The position numbers and the translations under genes are program-made. From Flavobacteriales bacterium (GTDB taxonomy: Bacteria; Bacteroidota; Bacteroidia; Flavobacteriales_D; Crocinitomicaceae): a stretch of 64,000 bases of DNA. Under the pieces are notes generated by a model, which did not search any database, had not been told where the DNA came from, and was given only the letters and a program-made list of their open reading frames with translations. Every line of letters begins with the position of its first letter. Position 1 is the first letter of the stretch. Location: contig CANFRV010000002.1 in the NCBI GenBank assembly GCA_947449575.1, positions 124,001-188,000 of the forward strand, read 5' to 3'. Shown here piece after piece: positions 37,036 through 45,318 of the stretch.

Positions 37036-38073
37036 ATGTCTATTAAAAAAATAAATTATGTACCTATGAAAGCTAAAAATATTTATACAGCCATATTTAT
37101 TATGGTATTTGCTACCATCGCTTCAGCACAATCTGAAAAATGTTATGCAAAATCCGACCTGCGAAAGAAAAATGTAAAGTATGCAGAATGGGAATGCGGA
37201 AAAAGAGCGGGTACGATTGATTGCAATGAAAAATTATCATATAATCAAGACAATAATACTTTTTTAGCTGGGATGGATGGTACTCCATACAATGGTAAAT
37301 GCGAGACGTGTCATAACAATGGTATGCTGGAAAGAACGGTCTCTTTTGTGAATGGGAAAGAAGATGGTATAGATACAACCGTGTATGAATCTGGCTGTCC
37401 TCAAGTTATTCGATCCCACGTCCAAGGCATTAGAAACGGGACGTGGATTTATTATTACGATAGTACAAAAATGGTCGCTTGGGAAATGAACTATTTTACC
37501 GGAGAGCAGCATGGTCGAAGTATTTTTTTTACAAAAAAAGGAGATACCACTTTGTCTGAAAATTATAATCATGGCTTGATGCATGGTGTGCAGAAAACAT
37601 ATTTCACCATGTCAAGATTACAAAAAGAGGTGTATTATACCAATGGAATTTTTGATGGACCCTTTAAAATGTATAATGAAAAAGGGGTCATAATTCAGGA
37701 TTTATTCTATAAAATGGGCAAAAAAAATGGTGAATTTAAATTTCTGTATGATGATGGGGTACTTCTTCGAACCGAGCATTGGAAAATGGATGTGAAGGAT
37801 GGTGAATTTAAAACTTTTTATTATGAAGGTCAAATTCAAGATGTCGAAATTTATAAAAAAGGAATCAAAGAAGGAACCGCCCAAGAATTCTATCCCGACA
37901 CTAAACTGAAACATAAAACAATTTATAAAAAGGGTAAAGTAATAGAAGAATATAAATACGATGAACATGGCCGCGAAACGTATTCTTTCGGTGCTCCCGA
38001 AGAAAAAGATGGGAAGGAAGATGATGCTGTGATGTCTGGTCAATCAGGAAAGAAGAAAAAAAAGAAGAAGTAA
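37036..38073 (+). CDS. Exported YwqK/MORN-variant repeat protein with Lys-rich tail
   Basis: 345 residues. Signal peptide in the first 35 residues (cleavage after ATIASAQ), then a cysteine-containing stretch and seven or more MORN-variant repeats of the type NGxxxGxxxxYY (for instance GKKNGEFKFLYDDGVLLR), ending in a highly basic tail of Gly-Lys7. Proteins annotated YwqK-family antitoxin have these repeats, but that function is unproven and an exported copy is unlikely to be an antitoxin. ATG 37066 is an alternative start. Confidence 0.8.
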   Translation: MSIKKINYVPMKAKNIYTAIFIMVFATIASAQSEKCYAKSDLRKKNVKYAEWECGKRAGTIDCNEKLSYNQDNNTFLAGMDGTPYNGKCETCHNNGMLERTVSFVNGKEDGIDTTVYESGCPQVIRSHVQGIRNGTWIYYYDSTKMVAWEMNYFTGEQHGRSIFFTKKGDTTLSENYNHGLMHGVQKTYFTMSRLQKEVYYTNGIFDGPFKMYNEKGVIIQDLFYKMGKKNGEFKFLYDDGVLLRTEHWKMDVKDGEFKTFYYEGQIQDVEIYKKGIKEGTAQEFYPDTKLKHKTIYKKGKVIEEYKYDEHGRETYSFGAPEEKDGKEDDAVMSGQSGKKKKKKK

Positions 38074-38163
38074 TAAACTCAATAAGAACGGTTTTTTTAA
38101 GTTTCAACATTCTATAAAAATCTCAAAGTTGATTAATTTTTAATAATTTTTCAATTAGATTTA

Positions 38164-38192
38164 TTGTTGAAAGGTATTTATTTTTACTTTTG
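38164..38192 (+). promoter_or_regulatory. Promoter of the 32-residue membrane peptide gene
   Basis: TTG (38164-38166), 18 bases, TACTTTTG (38185-38192): a near-consensus Bacteroidota promoter. ATG 38211 lies 18 bases downstream. Confidence 0.6.
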
Positions 38193-38210
38193 ATAAAAAA
38201 ATATAATTTT

Positions 38211-38309
38211 ATGTCTGACAATTTCTTCGAAGGTTCAACAGCTGCAATTGCTACTATTTACACAATCTTAGTATTAGGAATTGTTGCAAGTCTTATAATT
38301 TGGGGTTAA
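38211..38309 (+). CDS. 32-residue single-span membrane peptide
   Basis: Short ORF with a hydrophilic N-terminus (MSDNFFEGST) and one hydrophobic helix (IYTILVLGIVASLIIWG) to the end. It stands alone with a near-consensus promoter 18 bases upstream and a strong terminator 30 bases downstream, the layout of a well-expressed monocistronic small gene. Comparable tiny proteins stabilise membrane complexes such as oxidases or transporters; no partner is encoded nearby. An alternative is that the transcript is a regulatory RNA and the ORF is incidental, but the codon pattern and clean TM helix favour a protein. Confidence 0.65.
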   Translation: MSDNFFEGSTAAIATIYTILVLGIVASLIIWG

Positions 38310-38338
38310 TTCAACCTTTTTAAAGGCGAATAAAACTG

Positions 38339-38367
38339 AATCCTGTTCTTTTTGAGCAGGATTTTTT
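38339..38367 (+). terminator. Intrinsic terminator after the small membrane peptide
   Basis: Ten-pair stem AATCCTGTTC (38339-38348) with GAGCAGGATT (38354-38363), one G-T pair, five-T loop, then a T run. Confidence 0.85.
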
Positions 38368-38439
38368 GTTTTGTTTCGTATATGTCATTTTTTTTACCCA
38401 ACTTTATATAAGTATTAATTAATTCAAAGAAAAGTAAGG

Positions 38440-39975
38440 ATGCCGTTCAATTCCATTTTTGCATGGATACTCAAAAAGCGAATTCATCAAATTGATTTGT
38501 TTCGTAAATATCCTTTGGAGGTACAAAAGGAAACGCTTGAAAAATTAGTACAAAAATCGGCTAAAACAGTGTGGGGAATACAAAATAATTTCTCAAATAT
38601 TCACGACTATAATGCATATCGATTGTCGGTACCACTTCAAGAATACGAAGATGTGAAACCTTGGATTGATCGATTACTGAGCGGAGAACAAAATGTTTTA
38701 TGGCCTACAGAAACAAAAAAATTCGCAAAATCATCTGGTACGACTTCAGAGAGAAGTAAATTAATACCAGTTTCTCCCGAAGCACTTGCAGATTGTCAAA
38801 AAAAAGCAGGGAAAGATTTATTAGCTTTATACTACAATAATCATCCTGGGGCAAAACTATATAAAGGAAAATATTTGGTACTAGGAGGTAGTACTGAAAT
38901 TAACCCACTTTCAGAAGATTCCTATTGTGGAGATTTATCTGCGATCATAATGAAAACATTGCCTTGGTGGGCTGAAATTCGCAGAACTCCTTCGAAAGAA
39001 ATCGCATTGATGACGGAATGGGATAAAAAAATCGAACAGATTGCTTTACATACGATCGATCAGGATGTGTGTATTCTTGTGGGCGTTCCAAGTTGGACAA
39101 TGATCTTGGCTAATAAAGTTTTAGAGATTACGGGTAAGAAAAATTTAAAAGAAGTTTGGCCAAATCTGGAATTATTCATGCATGGAGGAGTCAGTTTTGA
39201 ACCTTATAAAGAGGAGTTTCACAAATTAATTCCTGATCGTTCAATGAATTATGTTGAATCATATAATGCTTCAGAAGGTTTTTTTGGAATTCAAGATAAT
39301 AAGGAATCCAAAGATTTATTATTAATGCTGGATTACGGAATATTTTACGAATTTATTCCAATGGATCAATTTGAAGGAAAGAATTCTAAGAAAGTAATTG
39401 ATTTATCTGAGGTAGAAATAGATAAAAATTATGCGCTAGTTATTTCTACAAATGCTGGTTTGTGGAGATATATAATTGGCGATACAATAAAGTTTACTTC
39501 CACACATCCCTATCGAATTTTAGTGACAGGAAGAACAAAAAGCTTTATCAATGCTTTCGGAGAGGAGTTAATTGTTGAAAATACTGAAAAAGCGATAGCT
39601 GAAGCATGTTTAAAAACGAATTCTCAAATACGGGATTATACAGCCTGTCCCGTTTATATGGAAGATAAAGCAAGAGGTAAGCATGAATGGTTGATAGAAT
39701 TTATTCAGCCGCCATCAAATATTGATGATTTTGGAATCGTTCTTGATAGGGCACTGAGAGCACTAAATTCAGATTATGATGCCAAGCGAACAAATAATAT
39801 GGTGATTGAAGCTTTAAAAATTACAAGCGTTGAAAAGGGTACTTTTGATGAATGGTTGAAGTCAAAAGGGAAACTCGGAGGGCAAAACAAAGTGCCAAGG
39901 TTGTCTAACAATCGAGAATATTTAGAGCAAATTCTTCTTTTTAATAACGAACGATTTAATACTCAAACCAATTGA
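38440..39975 (+). CDS. GH3-like acyl-adenylate-forming protein
   Basis: 511 residues matching bacterial GH3 family proteins: an ATP/AMP-binding loop AKSSGTTSERSKLIPVS near residue 105, YNASEGFFGIQ in the middle, and GLWRYIIGDTIKFTS with VTGRTKSFINAFGEELIVEN towards the end. Plant GH3 enzymes conjugate amino acids to hormones through acyl-adenylates; bacterial substrates are unknown. Stop overlaps the next gene's TTG start (TTGA). Confidence 0.9.
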   Translation: MPFNSIFAWILKKRIHQIDLFRKYPLEVQKETLEKLVQKSAKTVWGIQNNFSNIHDYNAYRLSVPLQEYEDVKPWIDRLLSGEQNVLWPTETKKFAKSSGTTSERSKLIPVSPEALADCQKKAGKDLLALYYNNHPGAKLYKGKYLVLGGSTEINPLSEDSYCGDLSAIIMKTLPWWAEIRRTPSKEIALMTEWDKKIEQIALHTIDQDVCILVGVPSWTMILANKVLEITGKKNLKEVWPNLELFMHGGVSFEPYKEEFHKLIPDRSMNYVESYNASEGFFGIQDNKESKDLLLMLDYGIFYEFIPMDQFEGKNSKKVIDLSEVEIDKNYALVISTNAGLWRYIIGDTIKFTSTHPYRILVTGRTKSFINAFGEELIVENTEKAIAEACLKTNSQIRDYTACPVYMEDKARGKHEWLIEFIQPPSNIDDFGIVLDRALRALNSDYDAKRTNNMVIEALKITSVEKGTFDEWLKSKGKLGGQNKVPRLSNNREYLEQILLFNNERFNTQTN

Positions 39976-40793
39976 ATATAAGATTTATCATAGTATCCTT
40001 CTTTTTATTTTTTGGCTTTGCAGTTATAGCGCAAGACTCAATTGTGTGGAAGGAAAAAGCAAAATTCACTATTGATACAACTGACATTTGGACGTCTGAC
40101 GTCTTGGGGAATGTGTATGTCACGAAAAAGGAACTAATTCAGAAATATGATTCTACAGGTGTATTAAAATTTTCTCAAAGTCAGAAAGCAATAGGTAGAT
40201 TATCATCCTTAGATCCAATTAATACGATGAAATTGATCTTTTTCTCCGAAGAACAGCAAATTTTTTGTTTTTTAGATAATACCTTAACGCCTTATGAATC
40301 TTGCATCGATTTAAGTGATTATGATATTGGAAATGCATCTTTAGTCACGATTTCTTCTCAGCCAAATAAATTTTGGGTATTTGATCAGTTAAATTCTCGC
40401 CTCCATTTGTTATCTCTCACGCAATCAGCACAATCGCAAGAAGTTGAAAATTTAAGAGGAGTTCTTAATTCAATTCAAATTTCATCCATGCTTGAACAAA
40501 ATAATTTACTGTATTTAGTAGACACAACGAATGGTGTTTTTATATTAGATATGTATGGATCATTAGTGAATACGTATAGAAAATCAGGGGTGAAAGAAAT
40601 ACAAGCGGATAGTAAGTTTTTGTATTTATTGACAAATGATGGTATGATTTCTATTGTCGATTTAGCAACAAATGTCGAGAAATCAATCGCTTGTCCTCTT
40701 GAGAATACAATCGAATTTAGAAAAAATGGGAATTATTATTTTTTTAGGTCAAAAACAGAAATAAAAAAATACAAACTTCTTTTCGTTGAATAA
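39972..40793 (+). CDS. Exported protein of unknown function, beta-propeller-like
   Basis: 273 residues. A signal peptide ends at about residue 21 (FFLFFGFAVIAQ). The rest is a series of beta-strand repeats with alternating TSD/DLYx-like turns (WTSDVLGNVYVTKK, LVDTTNGVFILDMYGSLVN), like a short propeller or WD-type exported domain. The TTG start overlaps the GH3 gene's stop, so translation is coupled, but a functional link is unclear. Confidence 0.7.
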   Translation: MNIRFIIVSFFLFFGFAVIAQDSIVWKEKAKFTIDTTDIWTSDVLGNVYVTKKELIQKYDSTGVLKFSQSQKAIGRLSSLDPINTMKLIFFSEEQQIFCFLDNTLTPYESCIDLSDYDIGNASLVTISSQPNKFWVFDQLNSRLHLLSLTQSAQSQEVENLRGVLNSIQISSMLEQNNLLYLVDTTNGVFILDMYGSLVNTYRKSGVKEIQADSKFLYLLTNDGMISIVDLATNVEKSIACPLENTIEFRKNGNYYFFRSKTEIKKYKLLFVE

Positions 40794-40869
40794 CTTGTAA
40801 AGTTATTCAATTTTAGTAATTTAGTAACCCTGTTTGCATAATGCACTCAGGCAGGCAAAAAAAAAGATT

Positions 40870-41484
40870 ATGCATATTGCGATAGCAGGAAATATTGGTT
40901 CAGGTAAAACGACACTAACTAACTTATTAGCAAAACATTATAATTGGGATACACATCTTGAGGACGTAGAACAAAATCCCTATTTAAATGATTTTTATGA
41001 AGACATGCAGAGGTGGTCATTTAATCTTCAAATTTATTATTTGAACAGCAGGTTCACGCAAATTCAAGAAATAAAACAGACAGATAAAAGTGTCATTCAG
41101 GATCGTACGATTTATGAAGATGCATTTATTTTCGCTCCGAATTTACATTCAATGGGCTTGATGACCACGAGAGATTTTGAGAATTATTTTTCATTATTTA
41201 ATTTGATGGATTCTTTTGTTTCTGCTCCAGATTTATTAATTTATTTGCGTGCAAGTGTACCAACCTTAGTTAGCCAAATACAGCAAAGGGGAAGAGAATA
41301 TGAAGAAAGTATTCGTTTGGATTATTTGAAACGTTTAAATGAAAGATATGAAGCCTGGATTTCGACGTATGATAAAGGTAAATTATTAATTATCGATATT
41401 GACAATAATCGTTTCCCCGAAAGTCAAGAAGATTTAGGGAAAATTATCAATTCAATTGATGCTGAAATTAATGGCTTGTTTTAA
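40870..41484 (+). CDS. Deoxynucleoside kinase
   Basis: About 204 residues. P-loop IAGNIGSGKTTLTNLLA at the N-terminus, then the ERS/DRS-like base-specificity segment QDRTIYEDAFIFAPNL and the lid RGREYEESIRLDYLKRLNERYEAW. It phosphorylates deoxynucleosides in the salvage pathway; purine versus pyrimidine preference is not readable. ATG 40870 gives the family N-terminus; a longer reading from TTG 40834 has no support. Confidence 0.9.
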   Translation: MHIAIAGNIGSGKTTLTNLLAKHYNWDTHLEDVEQNPYLNDFYEDMQRWSFNLQIYYLNSRFTQIQEIKQTDKSVIQDRTIYEDAFIFAPNLHSMGLMTTRDFENYFSLFNLMDSFVSAPDLLIYLRASVPTLVSQIQQRGREYEESIRLDYLKRLNERYEAWISTYDKGKLLIIDIDNNRFPESQEDLGKIINSIDAEINGLF

Positions 41485-41547
41485 ATAATTACAGCAAGAT
41501 GTGTGCTCGATTCACAATTGTAGTCTTACTCTAAATCTCTCAAAAAA

Positions 41548-42513
41548 ATGATAATTGTAACTGGTGCTGCTGGGTTTATTGGCAGTTGTTTAGTAAGTAA
41601 ATTAAACGCAGCTGGAATTAATGATATTGTGGTCGTTGATGATTTCTCTAAAACAGAAAAAGCTGAAAATTTAGAAGGTAAAACGCTAATTTCAAAAGTA
41701 GGTCGAAAGGATTTTATTTCTTGGTTGAAAGATTTTGGTCCAGAAGTAGATTTTATCTATCATCTTGGAGCAAGAACGGATACTACTGAGTTTGACAAAG
41801 CTATTTTCGATGATTTGAATCTTGGATATTCAAAACAAGTTTGGAATTTGTGTGTCGAATTTAATATTCCTTTAGTCTATGCTAGTTCAGGTGCTACTTA
41901 TGGATTAGGAGAATTTGGCTATAAAGATGAGCATTCTTTGGTGGAAAAATTAAAACCATTAAATCCATATGGAGATTCTAAAAATGATTTCGATAAATGG
42001 GTGCTGAAACAAACAAAAGTCCCACCATTTTGGGCGGGATTAAAGTTTTTCAACGTGTATGGACCAAACGAATATCATAAGAGCAGAATGGCGAGTGTTA
42101 TTTTTCATGCGGTTAATCAAATTAATGAAAAAGGGGAGATGAAATTATTTCGCTCTCATAATCCCGATTATACAGATGGAGGTCAATTACGTGATTTTGT
42201 ATATGTAAAAGATGTGGTAGAAGTTTGTTTGTTTTTGATGACAGAAAAGCCGGAAAGTGGCATTTATAATTTGGGCACAGGCAAAGCTAGAACGTTTTTA
42301 GATTTAGTGAAGAATACGTTCAAAAGTATGGGGAAAGAGGAACAAATCTCATTTATTGACACGCCAATAGACATAAGAGATAAATACCAATATTTTACGG
42401 AAGCAGATATCACTAAATTATTAAATGCTGGTTATAAAGGTGGTTTCCATTCACTAGAAGAAGGAATTAAGGATTATGTGCAAAATTATTTACTTGAACA
42501 TACGTTTTATTGA
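41548..42513 (+). CDS. rfaD: ADP-L-glycero-D-manno-heptose 6-epimerase
   Basis: 321 residues, extended SDR. NADP-binding VTGAAGFIGSCLVSKLN, a substrate segment YHLGARTDTTE, YASSGATYGLGEFGYKDE, and the catalytic Tyr/Lys in NPYGDSKNDFDKWV. It makes the heptose of LPS core, implying a Gram-negative outer membrane. The symbol is by family match. Confidence 0.88.
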   Translation: MIIVTGAAGFIGSCLVSKLNAAGINDIVVVDDFSKTEKAENLEGKTLISKVGRKDFISWLKDFGPEVDFIYHLGARTDTTEFDKAIFDDLNLGYSKQVWNLCVEFNIPLVYASSGATYGLGEFGYKDEHSLVEKLKPLNPYGDSKNDFDKWVLKQTKVPPFWAGLKFFNVYGPNEYHKSRMASVIFHAVNQINEKGEMKLFRSHNPDYTDGGQLRDFVYVKDVVEVCLFLMTEKPESGIYNLGTGKARTFLDLVKNTFKSMGKEEQISFIDTPIDIRDKYQYFTEADITKLLNAGYKGGFHSLEEGIKDYVQNYLLEHTFY

Positions 42514-42553
42514 TTTTCACAAGTGTTAACAAAATTTCTTTCAAATAGAAAGA

Positions 42554-42590
42554 CAAAAAAAAACTCGACCATCAGTCGAGTTTTTTTTTA
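42554..42590. terminator. Bidirectional intrinsic terminator
   Basis: Stem ACTCGAC (42563-42569) with GTCGAGT (42575-42581), loop CATCA, flanked by an A run and a T run so it works for rfaD on the plus strand and the DUF2795 gene on the minus strand. Confidence 0.9.
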
Positions 42591-42809
42591 ATATTCATCC
42601 TCATTAAAAAGGAAATCTTCCCTTGAAGGATAATCAGGCCAAATATCTTCAATACTTTCGTATGTGTCTCCTTCATCTTCTAAAGCTTGTAGGTTTTCTA
42701 CAACTTCCAAAGGTGCTCCCGCTCGTATAGCGAAATCGATTAACTCATCTTTAGTAGCAGGCCATGGGGCGTCTTCAAGATAAGATGCAAGTTCTAATGT
42801 CCAGTACAT
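42588..42809 (-). CDS. DUF2795-type small protein
   Basis: 73 residues with the DUF2795-like fold pattern: LASYLEDAPWPATKDELIDFAIRAGAP, helical and then acidic. Function unknown; common in Bacteroidota and other bacteria. Promoter CTTG, 19 bases, TACTTTTG (42840-42870 on the minus strand) supports expression from the ATG at 42809. Confidence 0.85.
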   Translation of the reverse strand: MYWTLELASYLEDAPWPATKDELIDFAIRAGAPLEVVENLQALEDEGDTYESIEDIWPDYPSREDFLFNEDEY

Positions 42810-42839
42810 TTTCTTAGTGTTTTATTATTTTTATTGGCG

Positions 42840-42870
42840 CAAAAGTAACTTTTTTTTCAAAGTTTACAAG
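42840..42870 (-). promoter_or_regulatory. Promoter for the DUF2795 gene
   Basis: On the minus strand CTTG (42867-42870), exactly 19 bases, TACTTTTG (42840-42847). The ATG follows 30 bases downstream. Confidence 0.6.
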
Positions 42871-42966
42871 TAATTCGTTGAAAACTTTACAATTATTTTT
42901 CTGAGCAGTAAAAATTACTTCAAAATATCATCAATTATCGCCAAGAATTTAAAGTCAAATACGATG

Positions 42967-43515
42967 TCACATTCTTGGTTTCCAGGGTTGTTCGGTGATG
43001 TTTAAGTCTTTGGATAACTTTCTAGATATTACAAAGAGATAATCACTCAATCGGTTGATGTATTTGAATACAATTTCTGAAACAAACTCATGCTCATGAA
43101 GAGAAATAATTACCCGTTCTGCTCTTCTACAAACGCAGCGCGCAATGTGGCAGTAGGAAACCGTTTGATGTCCGCCAGGTAGTACAAAAAATTTCATTTC
43201 AGGCAGTTCTTTATCCATATCATCCATACTTTGTTCAAGAAATTGAATGTCAGATTCTAATAGATCAGGTATTTTCATTTTTGATTTGTGAGGATCTGAA
43301 GCAAGACTAGACCCAATAGTAAAAAGTCGATCTTGAATTTCTATCAGCTGTAGCTTGTATCTTTCATCTATTTCTTGGTCTCTTATTAGTCCAATAAATG
43401 AGTTTAATTCATCTATCGTTCCGTATGATTCAAGTCGGAGTGAACTTTTAGATACTCTTGTTCCTCCAATTAATTGTGTTGTTCCAGTATCTCCATTTTT
43501 TGTATACACTTTCAT
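42967..43515 (-). CDS. Cob(I)alamin adenosyltransferase, PduO type
   Basis: 182 residues opening KVYTKNGDTGTTQLIGGTRVSK, the ATP-binding N-terminus of PduO-type adenosyltransferases, followed by a helical bundle with GGHQTVSYCHIARCVCRRAERVI and YINRLSDYLFVISR. It transfers the adenosyl group from ATP to cob(I)alamin, giving coenzyme B12. Start is six bases after the neighbouring cyclase gene's stop on the same strand. Confidence 0.92.
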   Translation of the reverse strand: MKVYTKNGDTGTTQLIGGTRVSKSSLRLESYGTIDELNSFIGLIRDQEIDERYKLQLIEIQDRLFTIGSSLASDPHKSKMKIPDLLESDIQFLEQSMDDMDKELPEMKFFVLPGGHQTVSYCHIARCVCRRAERVIISLHEHEFVSEIVFKYINRLSDYLFVISRKLSKDLNITEQPWKPRM

Positions 43516-43521
43516 TTCATT

Positions 43522-45234
43522 TTAATTTTTTCGAGACTCAATTTCGTCCTCGTAATTATATATTTTTTTTAGTTCTTGTATGCGTAGATTTTTCCCAAAT
43601 AATCGAATATTTTTAGCTGTTTCAGTATAAAATACATGGACATTTTCTAAATAGTTGATTTGAAAACGAACCCAATCTTTATTCGTCATTACTGTACCAT
43701 AATTTTCAAGTTCTATTCTCAATTTTTGAGCAACTGTATAATAATCAGCTCTACCGAAGTAATCGTGATCTGCATCGCACATGATTTTTTCTAGTAACGT
43801 TACTGGCAAACTATTACTGTGTTGCGTAGCTTTTATAATCTCAACTATTTGATCTATTTGTTCTGAATTAAAACCATATTTGGGAAGTGTTTTTATGGCT
43901 AGATTTACGGCGTATTTTTCATTCTCAATATTACTAATTATGTATCCTGCATCATGATATAACACAGCAGTTCTAAGAATGAGCGTTTCTTCTTCATTTA
44001 AACCTTCTAGTTTAGCTAATCGAAGAGCCGCTTTTTCTACATCTAGAGTATGCGAAAGATCGTGGTAAACAATTTCTTCTGGTAAGGATGCTTTCAGTTT
44101 GTTTAAAATCTCTTTCCTCATACGTGAAGAATCGACGTTAGAAAGCATACATAAATTTCGGAGCTCTCCATTTGCTATTTTCCCCTCATTGTATAAGCTG
44201 AATTCATTTTTTATTTGTCCAATAAGAAACATTTCAATATCTTCTCCACGATTTTTTATATCTATTTTCCCTAGGGAATGAATTTCAAAATAAGGAGCTA
44301 ATTTTTCTGACATTGCTTCCGTTACATTAATTGAATTTGGAATTGCACTCAATTCTGCCCTTGATGCAATGTTGATAGTTTCGCCCCAAACATCAAAGCT
44401 GAATTTTTTCTCTCCAATAATTCCTGCAATTAGAGGTCCCTTATTGATTCCAATTCTAATTTCCCAGAAATCTACATTCATAGCTTCAGAAACTGCTTTT
44501 TCATTGTTCATGAAATTTCTAATCTCTAACGCCGCAAGACATGTTCTAATTGCGGGTTCGTCGTTTTTTTCAGTTACCCCGCCAATAGCCATATATGAAT
44601 CGCCAATTGTTTTAATTTTTTCTAAATTATATCTTCCAATTATTTCATCAAAGTGAGTGAAATAATATTCAAGTTTTTTCAAAAGTTGTAGGGGGTCAAT
44701 CTTTCGTGTTTTAGAAGAAAAATTAACAAAGTCGGTAAAAAGTACGACTCCATTTTCTATTTTTTTTGGTGAAAACTTCCCGTTTTTATTTAAGGTTTCT
44801 AAAACTGTTTCTGGAAAAATATTAGTAAGTAGTTGATTTATTCTTTGGTCTTTGTAAAATAAAGATTTATAGACTTCAATTTTCGCTTCTACTAAATTAG
44901 TAGTAAAAGGTTTTGTGATAAAATCAATGGCCCCTTCATTTAAACCTTTTACCATTTTTACTCCAGAATGAGAGTTATTGGTGATTGCGACAATATAAAT
45001 ATTTTTATTTGAACTTATTTCTTTGATTGTTTTGAAGGTTTCAAATCCCGGGAATGAAGATTGGTCGATATTAATCAATAAAATGCCTATTTCTTTTTTA
45101 GAAAGAATGGGTAGGGCTTCATTGATGCTATTTGCAATTAATGTATTGTTGCCTTTCCCTCTAAGAATTTGTCTTAATTCCCCTTGAGATTTTTGATCAT
45201 CATCGATAATTAATAAATTGATGAATCTTTCCAT
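43522..45234 (-). CDS. Receiver - class III adenylate cyclase - HD fusion protein
   Basis: 570 residues. Residues 1-125 resemble a response-regulator receiver (LLIIDDD at 7-13, conserved Lys in FITKPF), but the acceptor region reads ILLINIDQS, with Asn55 or Asp57 where the phosphorylated Asp belongs. Residues 155-330 form a class III nucleotidyl cyclase (VLFTDFVNFSS metal Asp; ETINIASR), with Lys in EKIKTIGDSYMA and Asp in FDVWGE, the pattern of adenine-selective enzymes. The C-terminal HD region has YHDLSHTLDVEKAAL and LYHDAGYI, a metal-dependent phosphohydrolase arrangement. A cyclase and a hydrolase-like domain in one chain is unusual. No His kinase is next to it. Confidence 0.87.
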   Translation of the reverse strand: MERFINLLIIDDDQKSQGELRQILRGKGNNTLIANSINEALPILSKKEIGILLINIDQSSFPGFETFKTIKEISSNKNIYIVAITNNSHSGVKMVKGLNEGAIDFITKPFTTNLVEAKIEVYKSLFYKDQRINQLLTNIFPETVLETLNKNGKFSPKKIENGVVLFTDFVNFSSKTRKIDPLQLLKKLEYYFTHFDEIIGRYNLEKIKTIGDSYMAIGGVTEKNDEPAIRTCLAALEIRNFMNNEKAVSEAMNVDFWEIRIGINKGPLIAGIIGEKKFSFDVWGETINIASRAELSAIPNSINVTEAMSEKLAPYFEIHSLGKIDIKNRGEDIEMFLIGQIKNEFSLYNEGKIANGELRNLCMLSNVDSSRMRKEILNKLKASLPEEIVYHDLSHTLDVEKAALRLAKLEGLNEEETLILRTAVLYHDAGYIISNIENEKYAVNLAIKTLPKYGFNSEQIDQIVEIIKATQHSNSLPVTLLEKIMCDADHDYFGRADYYTVAQKLRIELENYGTVMTNKDWVRFQINYLENVHVFYTETAKNIRLFGKNLRIQELKKIYNYEDEIESRKN

Positions 45235-45318
45235 TTTACTATTTTAACTTTTAAAGATAAAAGAATACCACGTAAAACAGTTCATTTCGTAAAATTGTTT
45301 TCGGTTTAGATCTACAAT

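Noticed and set aside
37036-38073. Antitoxin of a toxin-antitoxin pair (YwqK label)
   Set aside because: It has a signal peptide and no toxin gene beside it.
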